DNA of 44,160 bases from Rhodospirillales bacterium. Lineage in GTDB: Bacteria; Pseudomonadota; Alphaproteobacteria; ATCC43930; CGMCC-115725. Shown piece after piece: positions 8,987 through 17,829 of the stretch (position 1 is its first letter; the number at the start of each line of letters is the position of its first letter). Below the pieces are notes generated by a model. It was not told the origin of the DNA, searched no databases, and was given only the letters and a program-made list of their open reading frames with translations. The DNA lies in NCBI GenBank assembly GCA_028291405.1, contig JAQGID010000321.1, positions 1 to 44,160 of the forward strand, given 5' to 3'. The translations under genes were made by a program, and so were the position numbers.

Positions 8987-9751
8987 TCAGCGCTTGTCGT
9001 ACTCGTCGTGGCGGCGCCACCAGATGCCCGTCTCGTTGCGCCCCTTGGGGGCGCGGTCGAGCCACTGGTACATGCCCCAGAGACCGTCCACCCCGCGGGA
9101 ATAGGTAGAATAGGTGTGGTAGACGGCGCCGTCCTCGAGCACGAACGCGCTCATTCCCGGCCGGTCGCGCGCGTACGTGGCCGCATCGGTTCCGCACGTG
9201 GCCGCTAACTGGACAACGGGCTCCAGGGCCGGGATCGCGTCCATCGCATGGCCGCCGCGCTCGTAGTTGTACTCGACGCTGCCATTGCGCTGCTGCTCCT
9301 CGGTGAAAGAGACGTTGAAGTCGAAGTTGAAGTCGCCGCCGCGGGAGGAGGCCCAGGGAAACGCCCACCCCATCCGTTGCTTGTACGCCTGCAGCTTGGC
9401 GAGCGGCGCCCGTGACACCACCGAGAGCGTGACGTCGTGGTTCGCCAAGTGGACGACGACGCCGTTGAATCCGTCGGCGATCGACGAACAGGACGGACAC
9501 CCCGCCTTGTAGTCGGGCCCGAACATGAAGTGGTAGACGAGCAGTTGCGAGCGCCCCTGAAAGAGGTCCGCCAGCGAGGCTTCCCCCTCGTCGGTCTCGA
9601 ACCGATATTCCTTGTCGACCCGAACCCATGGCAGCGCCTGGCGTTGCCGTACCAGCTCGTCGCTGCGCCGCGTGAGCTCCTTCTCCGCCTCGAATACCGC
9701 GAGCCGCGCCGACAGCCACTCTTCCCGTGTCCCGGTCATATGCATCGTCAT
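8987..9751 (-). CDS. DUF899 family thioredoxin-like protein
   Basis: A 254-residue protein with the complete DUF899 pattern: ALPWVRVDKEYRFETDEG, SQLLVYHFMFGPDY followed by GCPSCSS (about residues 73-79, the CxxC-like site with Ser in the last place), then SVVSRAPLAKLQAYKQRMGW and VYHTYSTYSRGVDGLWG near the end. The fold is thioredoxin-like; the biochemical role of the family is not established. The start at 9751 is preferred because GGAG sits nine bases upstream; ATG 9766 is an alternative. It is divergent from the helix-turn-helix protein at 9881, with about 130 bases between, so the two probably share a control region. Confidence 0.93.
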   Translation of the reverse strand: MTMHMTGTREEWLSARLAVFEAEKELTRRSDELVRQRQALPWVRVDKEYRFETDEGEASLADLFQGRSQLLVYHFMFGPDYKAGCPSCSSIADGFNGVVVHLANHDVTLSVVSRAPLAKLQAYKQRMGWAFPWASSRGGDFNFDFNVSFTEEQQRNGSVEYNYERGGHAMDAIPALEPVVQLAATCGTDAATYARDRPGMSAFVLEDGAVYHTYSTYSRGVDGLWGMYQWLDRAPKGRNETGIWWRRHDEYDKR

Positions 9752-9880
9752 CGTTCTCTTCTCCATCGGATGTCCGCGTCGTGTCGCACCGTTCTCGGTA
9801 CGACCCGCTGGTTGGTGGTCGCGAGATAGGCTAGGACCGGAGATTCGAACGGTGAGAGTTACAAGTGTGGCGGGAGTCAG

Positions 9881-11101
9881 ATGGATTCGCTGATCACTGC
9901 CGCGGCGCGCGCGCTCGCCGCGGGCGATGCCCTCGGCGCATTGAACCGGGTCGCATTGCGCGACGACGCGCCGGCGCTCGCCCTTCGCGGCATCGCGATG
10001 GCGCAGCTCGGCGATCTCGTTCGCGCGAAGACTCTGCTGCGCAGAGCGGCACGCGCCTTCGGTCCGAAAGAGGCCCTGGCCCGCGCGCGGTGTGTCGTCG
10101 CCGAGGCCGAGATTGCCCTCGTCTCGCGCGACCTCGCCTGGCCGGCGAAGTCGCTCGACGTTGCACGGGCGACGCTCGATGAGCACGGCGACCAATTGAA
10201 CGCCGCCCATGCGCGGCATCTCGCGGTCCGGCGCCTGCTGCTGATCGGACGCCTCGACGATGCCGAGCATGCGCTGGCAGCGCTCGACCCCGCGCCCTTG
10301 CCGCCCGCGTCACTGGCGGCCCACGAGCTGGTCGTGGCCGGGATTGCGATGCGGCGCCTGCGGACGCAGACGGCGCGCGCAGCCCTCACCCGGGCCGCGC
10401 ATGCCGCGCGCCAGGCGGGCATCGCTGCGCTCGCGGCGGAGGTCGAAAGCGCATCGCTGGTCCTCGCCACGCCCGCGGCGCGCCTGATTGCGCGTGGCGA
10501 GGAACGCCCCCTGCTGCTCGAAGAGGTCGAGGCGCTGCTGGCGTCGGAAGCGCTCGTGGTCGACGCGTGCCGTCATATCGTGCGGGGCGCGGGCACGGTA
10601 GTCTCGCTCGCCGGGCGCCCGGTGCTGTTCACGCTCGCCCGCGCGCTGGGCGAAGCCTGGCCGGGGGACGTGTCGCGGGACACGCTCGTCGCGCGCGCCT
10701 TCGGCGCGAAGCTCGCCGACGAATCGCACCGCGGGCGGTTGCGGGTCGAAATCGGACGGCTGCGCACGATGCTACGGCCGCTGGCCGACGTGCGCGCGAC
10801 GAAGCGAGGGTTTGCGCTGTTGCCGCACGGGACGCACGAGGTCGTCGTGCTGGCGCGGCCGGTCGAAGAGCAGCATGCCGCCGTGCTGGCCTTCCTCGCC
10901 GACGGCGAATCATGGTCGAGCTCGGCCCTGGCGCTGGCGCTTGATGCCAGCCAGCGCACCGTGCAGCGGGCACTGGACTCGCTGGCGGCAGCAGGCAAGG
11001 TGCAGTCGTTTGGTCGCGGGCGGGCGCGTCGTTGGTTGAGCTCGCCCGTGCCGGGATTCACGACGACTTTGTTACTCCCCGCTCCGCTGGCGAACGGCTA
11101 G
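9881..11101 (+). CDS. Winged-helix/TPR-like regulator with C-terminal HTH
   Basis: A 406-residue Ala/Arg-rich protein. The first about 200 residues are helical and repeat-like (ALALRGIAMAQLGDLVRAKT, ARHLAVRRLLLIGRLDDAEH), resembling tetratricopeptide-type scaffolds. Residues about 255-315 look like a winged-helix domain of the transcriptional regulatory type (SRDTLVARAFGAKLADESHRG and RVEIGRLRTMLRPLADVRAT). The C-terminus has a second HTH (SSALALALDASQRTVQRALD, then GKVQSFGRGRARRW). I infer a DNA-binding regulator of the divergent DUF899 gene and the downstream propeller gene. Very high GC, with strong codon bias. Confidence 0.75.
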   Translation: MDSLITAAARALAAGDALGALNRVALRDDAPALALRGIAMAQLGDLVRAKTLLRRAARAFGPKEALARARCVVAEAEIALVSRDLAWPAKSLDVARATLDEHGDQLNAAHARHLAVRRLLLIGRLDDAEHALAALDPAPLPPASLAAHELVVAGIAMRRLRTQTARAALTRAAHAARQAGIAALAAEVESASLVLATPAARLIARGEERPLLLEEVEALLASEALVVDACRHIVRGAGTVVSLAGRPVLFTLARALGEAWPGDVSRDTLVARAFGAKLADESHRGRLRVEIGRLRTMLRPLADVRATKRGFALLPHGTHEVVVLARPVEEQHAAVLAFLADGESWSSSALALALDASQRTVQRALDSLAAAGKVQSFGRGRARRWLSSPVPGFTTTLLLPAPLANG

Positions 11102-11110
11102 GGTGGCGGC

Positions 11111-11743
11111 ATGAAACGAGCAACCGCCGAAATCCTCCGCGAGCATGGCCCCTTTCCGGGTGTCGACCGCGTCCACGGCGTCACCTATGACGGCCAACAC
11201 GTCTGGATAGCCGCGGGCGACAAGCTGAACGCCCTCGACCCGGCGAACGGGAAGACGGTGCGCTCGATCGACGTCGCCGCGCACGCGGGCACGGCCTTCG
11301 ACGGCCAGCACCTGTTCCAGATCGCCGAGGATCGGATCCAGAAGATCGATCCGACGACCGGCCACGTGCTCTCGACGATCGCGGCACCGGGCGGCGGCGG
11401 TGACTCGGGCCTCGCCTGGGCCGAAGGGACGCTCTGGGTCGGGCAGTATCGGGAGCGGAAGATCCACCAGGTCGATCCCCAGACGGGGGCGATCCTTCGC
11501 ACCATCGAAGCGAACCGCTTCGTCACCGGGGTCACCTGGGTCGACGGCGAGCTCTGGCACGGCACCTGGGAAGGCGATGAGAGCGATCTGACTCGCGTCG
11601 ATCCGCAAACGGGAGAGGTTCTGGAGCGGCTCGAGATGCCGCCCGGCGTCGGCGTGTCGGGGCTCGAGTCCGACGGCGGCGATCAGTTCTTCTGCGGCGG
11701 CGGCAACAGCGGGAAGCTGAGAACCGTCCGCCGACCGAGGTGA
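11111..11743 (+). CDS. YncE/PQQ-like beta-propeller repeat protein
   Basis: A 210-residue protein made of repeated four-stranded blades: VHGVTYDGQHVWIAAGDKLN, ALDPANGKTVRSID, GTAFDGQHLFQIAEDRIQK, IDPTTGHVLSTI, VDPQTGAILRTI and VDPQTGEVLERL. The repeat DPxTGxxLxTI is that of glutamine-cyclotransferase/YncE-like propellers. No signal peptide is seen, so it is probably cytoplasmic. It starts nine bases after the HTH gene and should be cotranscribed with it. The function is unknown. The same trio (DUF899, HTH protein, propeller) seems to travel together in other proteobacteria, which is from memory and not checked. Confidence 0.82.
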   Translation: MKRATAEILREHGPFPGVDRVHGVTYDGQHVWIAAGDKLNALDPANGKTVRSIDVAAHAGTAFDGQHLFQIAEDRIQKIDPTTGHVLSTIAAPGGGGDSGLAWAEGTLWVGQYRERKIHQVDPQTGAILRTIEANRFVTGVTWVDGELWHGTWEGDESDLTRVDPQTGEVLERLEMPPGVGVSGLESDGGDQFFCGGGNSGKLRTVRRPR

Positions 11744-11845
11744 GGCTGCAGCGGCCGGCCGGCTCCGAGATCCCCATCGACTCCATGAGCAAGTAATCGA
11801 CGCGGCCCTCAAAGCCCTTGCCGGCGGTCGACGCAGGACGAATTT

Positions 11846-12184
11846 TTAGATCGCGCCGCGCCGTCGTGCGACCTGCTCCGAAAGATCGAGAAGCGCGTGG
11901 CCGAGGTCGTTATACTGCTTCAGTAGCCGCTGCAAAGGGGTCCGCGGCTTGAGCCCAGGGTCGACCATTTCGGCGTTCTTTGACCAGCGCTCTTCGGCAT
12001 CCTCAGCTTCGGCCTCCACCGCGTCCCGCTCATCGGGCGTTAGGCTTGTGAGGTCACTGTACCCAAGGTCTCGCGCGATCATAGCAATGATTTCGTCCAT
12101 GGTCCGGTTGCGTTGACTGTGAAGATCCGAGCGCGCCGCGATCTCCGCCGGGCTGAGATTAGGTCCGAATCCGCCGTTGCTCAT
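11846..12184 (-). CDS. Hypothetical protein, 112 residues
   Basis: No family recognised. The protein is acidic and helical in the middle (MDEIIAMIARDLGYSDLTSL, then a Glu/Asp-rich stretch with PDERDAVEAEAEDAEERW), followed by a second helical segment (LQRLLKQYNDLGHALLDLSE) and a basic end RRRGAI. No signal peptide or membrane helix. An AGGG lies before ATG 12184. Amino-acid composition and codon use look real. It stands alone, between the propeller gene (convergent) and an AT-richer intergenic region. Confidence 0.6.
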   Translation of the reverse strand: MSNGGFGPNLSPAEIAARSDLHSQRNRTMDEIIAMIARDLGYSDLTSLTPDERDAVEAEAEDAEERWSKNAEMVDPGLKPRTPLQRLLKQYNDLGHALLDLSEQVARRRGAI

Positions 12185-12567
12185 CTGGGCGCCCTATCAA
12201 ACGATAGCAGCCAGTAGGGTAACGCTACAAATTCCAATCCAACACGACTTCCGAGGGCAGGAAACAGTTAAATTATGTCAAATTTTGGTTCACATAGATC
12301 GAATCGGTCTTTATCGATCTATTGTCGTGACCTTTGCGAACTTTTAGAGGCGGGCCACGCTTGCCGGCGACTAGTTATTAGCCGATTGGATTGAGCGCTT
12401 ATGGGCGGTGCGGTTGGCGAGCGAATCGCTGCAGGAACCTCTCGTCCTTGAAACTGAGGGGGCGACAATCAAAGTCTCCGTGCTGAAAGTACCTGCCGCA
12501 GCTTCAAAGGCGCGGATAAGCGTCGCTTAAGCTTACGGTTGTAATATAGGCGCCCATCGCGTTTATC
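12185..12567. other. AT-richer intergenic region
   Basis: About 380 bases with no gene I can support. The base composition drops clearly below that of the flanks around 12225-12330. It holds the inverted repeat at 12294-12322, listed separately. The stretch may be a promoter/operator region for the reverse-strand gene at 11846-12184 or a remnant of inserted DNA. Confidence 0.5.
12294..12322. promoter_or_regulatory. Perfect 9-bp inverted repeat, candidate operator
   Basis: ATAGATCGA at 12294-12302 is mirrored exactly by TCGATCTAT at 12314-12322, with an 11-base spacer. There is no T-run after it, so a terminator is less likely than a protein-binding site. It lies about 110 bases upstream of the hypothetical gene that starts at 12184 on the reverse strand. 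Confidence 0.4.
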
Positions 12568-12768
12568 GTGAGGTTCGTCTTGGCTTCGAAAGCATATTAT
12601 CCCGACCAGGCTGGCGCAGCGCAATTTCGAATGAGGGCTGATCGCTTGCGCAGCCAAATCAGTCAGACAGATGACGCTGAGGTCATTCGCCATCTGTCGA
12701 AGCTGGCCGAAGAATACGATCTGCTCGCATCTGCATTCGACGCACTTGGGGCAGCTTATGAATGCTAG
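12568..12768 (+). CDS. Small hypothetical protein, about 66 residues
   Basis: A short, mostly helical protein with the pattern AAQFRMRADRLRSQISQTDD then VIRHLSKLAEEYDLLASAFD. The arrangement (Arg-rich helix, a Asp/Glu turn, then LAxEYxxLA) resembles the small proteins of 60-80 residues that are common and uncharacterised in rhizobia. The start is either GTG 12568 or TTG 12580; the latter has GAGG six bases upstream and would give MASKAYYPDQ. It lies on its own between the AT-rich spacer and the LysR gene. Function unknown. Confidence 0.5.
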   Translation: MRFVLASKAYYPDQAGAAQFRMRADRLRSQISQTDDAEVIRHLSKLAEEYDLLASAFDALGAAYEC

Positions 12769-12962
12769 CCGGGAATCTTTGGCTATTGTCGTAAGCCCTA
12801 CCTTCCCTTTGGCATCGAGTAAACAAGCTTCCCGCAATTGGTGGCGGTCTGTCCTTCTTTGAACCGCGGTGATCGACGCCTTTTCGCAGTGGGAGCATTA
12901 CAGCGAACGTCGCTCTCGATGCGGATGCTGGCTCCTGAAGGCGAACCCGCAGGGAACGCCAA

Positions 12963-13889
12963 TCAGAGAGAATGTTCGAGGCTATCTGTCCGGATCCGTT
13001 GCGCGACCTGACGCAACTCCTTAATGGCGAATTGCGCCGCCGTCGATGGTACGCTGCGTGCTCGCCTGATCACGCCCGTCGGCTGGGATGGAAATTTGAA
13101 GCCGATATCGATGACGGTAAATTCCTTCTGCAACCAAGTGCCGCGAAAAATCTGTTGCGGAGAAATCCCGAGCAGATCGGTCTGTGACAGAATGGTCAGC
13201 ATTGTCATGAAGCTGTTGCTCTCAATGGTGCTCTGCGGCATCGCCCCGGTGTGATCGTGAAACGTCCGCTGGAAAGCCGTGCGTGCCGGACTGTCGACGC
13301 CCGGTAAAATCCATTCGCAGCCATCCCGCTCGGCTTTGGTTAGGCGCCTGGCCCTTGCAAAAGGGTGATTCTTGCGGGCGAACACGACAAGGCTGTCGGT
13401 AAAGAGAACCTCGAAGTTGAATTCGCGCGGGTCAATCGAGTCGTAGAGGCGCCCAAGGACGAAATCGAAATCGCCTTGCCGCAACTGATTCAACAGCCCC
13501 GCCCCCATTCCTTCGGTTACGCCAACCCGCAATTGCGGCCGCCCTTTTTTGAAGCGCGAGAGCATCAACGGCAAAAGGCTAAAGGCCGAAACCGGCGTCG
13601 CGCCGATTCGCAGATCGCCATGAGTTGCGGCCAGTAGATGCGCAATGTCATCGCGCGCCTGGCGCAATTCAGCGTCGACGAGCTTGCTGCGCATTATCAA
13701 GGCTTTGCCATAGACCGTCGCTTCGACGCCGCGGGTGGTCCGCTCGATCAGCTTAACGCCGAGCTCGTGCTCGAGCTCCCGGATGCTGCGGGTGAGTGCC
13801 GGCTGGGATAGACGCATCTTTTCGGCGGCGCGGCGTAAGCTGCCGGCCTCGATGGCGGCGACCAGGGCGGAGAGTTGATGCAGTTTCAT
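12963..13889 (-). CDS. LysR family transcriptional regulator
   Basis: A 308-residue LysR-type regulator from ATG 13889 (an upstream TTG at 13910 is possible but less likely). The N-terminal winged HTH is clear: GSLRRAAEKMRLSQPALTRS followed by IRELEHELGVKLIERTTRGV (about residues 17-57). The linker helix and the type-2 periplasmic-binding-like effector domain follow, with GDLRIGATPVSAFSLLPLML and FDFVLGRLYD. It is divergent from the cupin/ABC operon starting at 13997 and, by the usual LysR layout, probably controls it with a small-molecule co-inducer taken up or processed by that operon. Confidence 0.95.
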   Translation of the reverse strand: MKLHQLSALVAAIEAGSLRRAAEKMRLSQPALTRSIRELEHELGVKLIERTTRGVEATVYGKALIMRSKLVDAELRQARDDIAHLLAATHGDLRIGATPVSAFSLLPLMLSRFKKGRPQLRVGVTEGMGAGLLNQLRQGDFDFVLGRLYDSIDPREFNFEVLFTDSLVVFARKNHPFARARRLTKAERDGCEWILPGVDSPARTAFQRTFHDHTGAMPQSTIESNSFMTMLTILSQTDLLGISPQQIFRGTWLQKEFTVIDIGFKFPSQPTGVIRRARSVPSTAAQFAIKELRQVAQRIRTDSLEHSL

Positions 13890-13929
13890 CGGGCGGACCG
13901 CGATAATCAAATTGTATCACTTTTGACGC

Positions 13930-13949
13930 ATTAGTTATAGTCTGGTAAT
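13930..13949. promoter_or_regulatory. Candidate LysR-type operator between divergent genes
   Basis: ATTA at 13930-13933 and TAAT at 13946-13949 form a dyad with a 12-base centre, close to the T-N11-A plan of LysR boxes. It sits between the LysR gene (start 13889) and the cupin gene (start 13997). A TTGACG at 13923-13928 could be a -35 element of the rightward promoter. Confidence 0.45.
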
Positions 13950-13996
13950 CGCCGCTGTCATGCTAAATCAAAGGAAAGCAGCATAGGGAGGTACTT

Positions 13997-14863
13997 ATGA
14001 AGATCGTCTCCGTGGACAAACTGGCGTGGAGGAAGGACCATCCGACCGGCTCCCTCTCGTTCAAGTATCTGTTGAGCGGCGACGACGCAGCCCCCGATAA
14101 TTTCGTCCTTTTGCTAGCGCGGCAGGAGACGGATTTTGCCACGTCTCGCCATCGCCACAATTTCGATCAGTTCCGCTATCCCCTTCGCGGCGACATGAAC
14201 GTCGGCAAGGGTGTGAGGTTGCGTGAAGGACACCTCGGCTATTTCACGGAAGGCGCGATCTATGGTCCGCAAGATGACCAGCTCGGCAACATGCCACCGG
14301 GCGAACCGATGCACGTCACGCTGCAATTTGGCGGCGCCACTGGCTACGGCTATTTGAGCCCGGACCGTTTGCGCGCGATACGCGATGAGCTGCGCAAAGA
14401 CGGGGAGTTCGTCGATGTGATCTATCGCCGGAATGACGGACGGACGCAGGGTGGCCTCGAGGCAGTATGGGAACGAGCCTTTGGCCGCAAACTCGAATAT
14501 CCGAAACCCCGTTATGACGCCCCGATCATTATGAACCCGGAATCTTTCCCCTGGGTTGCGGATGGCGACAATCGACAGGTGGCGTACAGGAACTTAGGGT
14601 CGTTCACCGAGCGTGGTATTTGGGCGGAGACGCGTCGATTGAGCGGAGATGTGCATTGGACGTCCCGCGACGATCATGCGCGGCGCCTGCTTTTCATCCT
14701 CAGCGGTACCGGAGAATGCGGCGGCGAGGCGATCGGGCAATACTCTGCGATCCAGATCGAGCGAGGGGAGAAAGCCGACATCTTCGCCGCCGACGATGTG
14801 GAAATCCTGCTTTTCGGCCTTCCGCCTGTGGTTCGATCGACAGAAACGGCCGCTGCTGCCTGA
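13997..14863 (+). CDS. Cupin-fold protein, two cupin-like halves
   Basis: A 288-residue soluble protein. The first half shows a cupin metal motif, TSRHRHNFDQFRYPLRGDMN (about residues 50-69), with two histidines and later turn GHLGYFTEGAIYGP. The second half starts near residue 195 (YRNLGSFTERGIWAETRRLS) and has the cupin turn LLFILSGTGECGG, but its metal ligands are less obvious. GGGAGG precedes ATG 13997. As the first gene of an operon with a complete ABC importer, it may modify the imported compound or sense it. Cupin fold is well supported; the reaction is unknown. Confidence 0.75.
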   Translation: MKIVSVDKLAWRKDHPTGSLSFKYLLSGDDAAPDNFVLLLARQETDFATSRHRHNFDQFRYPLRGDMNVGKGVRLREGHLGYFTEGAIYGPQDDQLGNMPPGEPMHVTLQFGGATGYGYLSPDRLRAIRDELRKDGEFVDVIYRRNDGRTQGGLEAVWERAFGRKLEYPKPRYDAPIIMNPESFPWVADGDNRQVAYRNLGSFTERGIWAETRRLSGDVHWTSRDDHARRLLFILSGTGECGGEAIGQYSAIQIERGEKADIFAADDVEILLFGLPPVVRSTETAAAA

Positions 14864-14925
14864 GTACCGGCTCGCAGGGCGAGCGCCCCGGCTCGTCTTT
14901 CCTCCGACGAAAGCGAGAGCTGGTC

Positions 14926-16035
14926 ATGTTGGCAATACGTCACCTGTCGAAGACCTATCATGCCGACCGGTCCTTGGTACCGGCCGTCAACGACGTGTCG
15001 CTCGACGTTCCGCGCGGCTCGTTCTTCACGCTGCTCGGCCCGAGCGGCTGCGGCAAGACGACGATCCTGCAGTGCATCGCCGGTCTGGAAACTCCCGACC
15101 GCGGTGAGATCGAGATCGACGGCGCGCCTGTCTATTCCTCCACGCTAAACATCAATGAGCCGCCGAACCGGCGGCGGCTCGGTATGGTGTTCCAGAGCTA
15201 TGCGGTCTGGCCGCATATGACCGTGTTTGAAAATGTAGCGTTTCCACTGCGCCAAAGCCGCCCGCGGCTGAGCCGGCAGGAGATCGGCACACGTACGAAA
15301 GCCGCGCTGGCTAGTGTCCGGCTCGACGGGGTGGCCGACAAATTGGCGCCATTCCTGAGTGGCGGACAGCAGCAACGCGTGGCATTGGCGCGCGCGCTGG
15401 TGCACGAACCGCGGTTGCTTCTCCTCGACGAGCCGCTCTCCAATCTTGACGCAAAGCTGCGCGAGGAGATGCGGACCGAGATCGGACGGCTGGTGCGCGA
15501 GCTCGGCATCACCGCCGTATTCGTCACGCACGATCAGATCGAGGCTCTGACGATGTCTGACTCGATTGCGCTCATGGACGGCGGTCGCGTGGTGCAGCAA
15601 GGCGCGCCGCATGACATCTACTACCGTCCGCAGTCGGCTTTCGCCGCCCGCTTCGTCGGCAACGGCAACATCATCCCCGGGAGGGTTGCCTTAGGCCCGG
15701 ACGCTGAGGGCAATGCCGAGATCGTGACGCCGTTCGGGCGCGTCGGCTGCCGTCTGCCGACGGGGGTGGCGCACGGCAGCAATATCGACGTCATCGTTCG
15801 ACCGGACGCCATGCGCGTCTGCAATGGCGAGGCTCCGACCGAGGAAACGCTCAATTTCTTCCGCATCCAGATATCGCAGGCGAGTTTCATCGGCGATTTC
15901 ATCGAGGGCATCGCGCATGCCGGCCCGGCGACGTTGCGCGTGAGGCTGGGGCCTCACACCGCGATCCAGCCGCCGTATGTGGCCGTCGTCGAAGTGCTCA
16001 CCGACCGCTGCGTCGTCCTGCCGCGCCGGGATTGA
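14926..16035 (+). CDS. ABC transporter ATP-binding protein (ferric/polyamine/sulfate class)
   Basis: A 369-residue ATPase with all motifs: Walker A GPSGCGKTT (about residues 37-45), Q-loop MVFQSYAVWPHMTVFENVAF, signature LSGGQQQR (about 144-151), Walker B LLLLDEPLSNLD and switch histidine FVTHDQIEALTMSD. A C-terminal TOBE-type extension (about 240-369) is typical of the FbpC/PotA/UgpC group. ATG 14926 is chosen because homology starts at MLAIRHLSKTY; the frame is open further upstream through the cupin gene but is not coding there. It energises the fused permease encoded immediately downstream, whose first codons overlap its stop. Confidence 0.96.
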   Translation: MLAIRHLSKTYHADRSLVPAVNDVSLDVPRGSFFTLLGPSGCGKTTILQCIAGLETPDRGEIEIDGAPVYSSTLNINEPPNRRRLGMVFQSYAVWPHMTVFENVAFPLRQSRPRLSRQEIGTRTKAALASVRLDGVADKLAPFLSGGQQQRVALARALVHEPRLLLLDEPLSNLDAKLREEMRTEIGRLVRELGITAVFVTHDQIEALTMSDSIALMDGGRVVQQGAPHDIYYRPQSAFAARFVGNGNIIPGRVALGPDAEGNAEIVTPFGRVGCRLPTGVAHGSNIDVIVRPDAMRVCNGEAPTEETLNFFRIQISQASFIGDFIEGIAHAGPATLRVRLGPHTAIQPPYVAVVEVLTDRCVVLPRRD

Positions 16036-16040
16036 CGCCA

Positions 16041-17807
16041 ATGCCGCCGACCGTCTCCGCCCTGCCCGCCGCCGTGCCGACCCGCAGCCGGCGCATCCAC
16101 TTGAGCGAGGAGCGGGTGATCGGCGCGATCGCGCTCGCCGTCGTCGTTTTTCTGGTCGGCGGGCCGCTGCTGATGCTCGTGAGCACGAGCCTCAACCCGA
16201 GCGGCGAAGCCACGCTGATGCCGGCCGGCGTCGCTGCAACCAACTACCTGCGCGCGTTCAGCCCGCCTGATACCTTTACGCTGATCGCCAATACCGCCTT
16301 CTACACGGCCGGCAGCGTCGTCATTGCATTGGTGGTCGGATCGTCGTTGGCATGGCTGACGGAGCGGACGGACTTCAGGCTCCGCATGCTCGTGCGCCTG
16401 ATTGTCTTTGCCTGGCTCGCCGTGCCGCCGTTCGTCTCCGCGCTCGGCTGGATTCAGCTGCTGAATCCCGGCAACGGCGCGATCAACGTTCTGCTTCGGA
16501 CCCTGTTCGACCTGCCGGCCAGTCCGCTGAACGTATACTCGCTGCAGGCGATGATCTTCGTCACGGGCATCTCGATGTCGCCGACCACGTTCATCATGAT
16601 CAGCGGCGTCATAGGCAACATGGATCATCGTCTCGAGAGCGCAGCACAGGTTCACGGCGCCGGCCGGATGGTGGCCTTCCGCCGGGTGACATTGCCGCTT
16701 TTGACCCCGGGGCTGCTGGCCGTCGCCATCTTCCAGGCAATGGTCGTCGTGCAGATGTTCGACATCCCGTTCGCGATCGGTCTGACCGCCCGCGTGCCGG
16801 TCATGAGCACGCGGATCTATGCGCTGGCCACCGCGGCCGATGCCAAGCCGGAATATGGCTTAGCCGCGGCATTTGGCGTCGTTCTGCTGGCGATCGCAAT
16901 CCTGCTGATCGGTCTCTATTTGCGGATCACCCGCGTGAGCGAGCGCTTTCGTGTGGTCACGGGCAAAGGATATCGGCCCGTCAGGCAAAAGCTGGGACGG
17001 GCCCGTATTCCGGCCACGGTCCTGGTCCTGCTGTATTTCCTGGTCATGCTGCTGCCGCTCGCGATCCTGCTGTGGAACAGCCTGCTGCCGTATTACCAGA
17101 CGCCCAGCGTCAGCGCTCTTGCCAAGCTTACGCTGCAGAACTACCGGCATGTCGGGTCGGAGCCCCTGATCACCCGCGCGTTCTGGAACACCATCGTTCT
17201 CGTGCTGTCGACGGCGACCATCTCGATGGGGCTGTCGATCGTGGTGAGCTGGATTTCGGTTCGCAGCAAGGCTGCGCTCGGGCGGGCGACGACGGTCCTG
17301 ACTTTCGCGCCGATCGCCATCCCGCAGATCGTCTTCGCCTTCGCCATCCTGCTGCTGTATCTGCGCACGCCGCTCTATGGATCGCTCGCGGTCATCATCG
17401 TCGCGCATATCACGATCTTCACCGCCTTCGGGACGCGGATGGTGAGCAGCTCGATGCTGCAGCTCCACCACGAGCTGGAGAACGCCGCGAAGGTCAGTGG
17501 AGCCTCTTGGCTGGTGACGATGCGGCGCGTCGTGGTGCCGCTGATTTTCCCGCAGGTACTCAACGGCTGGCTTTGGATCGCGACGCACAGCGCGCGCGAC
17601 CTTACCGTGCCGATCCTGCTGATGACCAGCAGCAACGTCGTGCTGGCATCCGCGCTCTGGACCATCTGGGAATACCCGAACATTCCGGAAGCATCGGCGC
17701 TCGCCGTCATGATGGTGGTCGGTCTGATGGTGATCGTCGTTCCGCTGCAGATCTGGTCGGTGCGCTATGCCGACCGGAGCGGATCGTCCGGCAAGGACGA
17801 TCGATAA
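16041..17807 (+). CDS. ABC transporter permease, fused two-domain type (FbpB/ThiP-like)
   Basis: A 588-residue inner-membrane protein with two copies of the BPD permease domain. Each half has six predicted helices and an EAA loop for the ATPase: ESAAQVHGAGRMVAFRRVTL (about residues 196-215) and ENAAKVSGASWLVTMRRVVV (about 482-501). This duplicated architecture is the ferric iron/thiamine/phosphonate type. ATG 16041 lies five bases after the ATPase stop; a TTG at 16032 overlapping that stop is an alternative. It forms the importer with the ATPase and the binding protein that follows. Confidence 0.95.
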   Translation: MPPTVSALPAAVPTRSRRIHLSEERVIGAIALAVVVFLVGGPLLMLVSTSLNPSGEATLMPAGVAATNYLRAFSPPDTFTLIANTAFYTAGSVVIALVVGSSLAWLTERTDFRLRMLVRLIVFAWLAVPPFVSALGWIQLLNPGNGAINVLLRTLFDLPASPLNVYSLQAMIFVTGISMSPTTFIMISGVIGNMDHRLESAAQVHGAGRMVAFRRVTLPLLTPGLLAVAIFQAMVVVQMFDIPFAIGLTARVPVMSTRIYALATAADAKPEYGLAAAFGVVLLAIAILLIGLYLRITRVSERFRVVTGKGYRPVRQKLGRARIPATVLVLLYFLVMLLPLAILLWNSLLPYYQTPSVSALAKLTLQNYRHVGSEPLITRAFWNTIVLVLSTATISMGLSIVVSWISVRSKAALGRATTVLTFAPIAIPQIVFAFAILLLYLRTPLYGSLAVIIVAHITIFTAFGTRMVSSSMLQLHHELENAAKVSGASWLVTMRRVVVPLIFPQVLNGWLWIATHSARDLTVPILLMTSSNVVLASALWTIWEYPNIPEASALAVMMVVGLMVIVVPLQIWSVRYADRSGSSGKDDR

Positions 17808-17829
17808 ATCGAGGAATTGGGAGGACAAC

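Noticed and set aside
14620-14925. Longer N-terminus for the ABC ATPase inside the cupin gene
   Set aside because: The extra residues overlap the cupin coding frame and do not look like an ATPase; similarity starts at ATG 14926.
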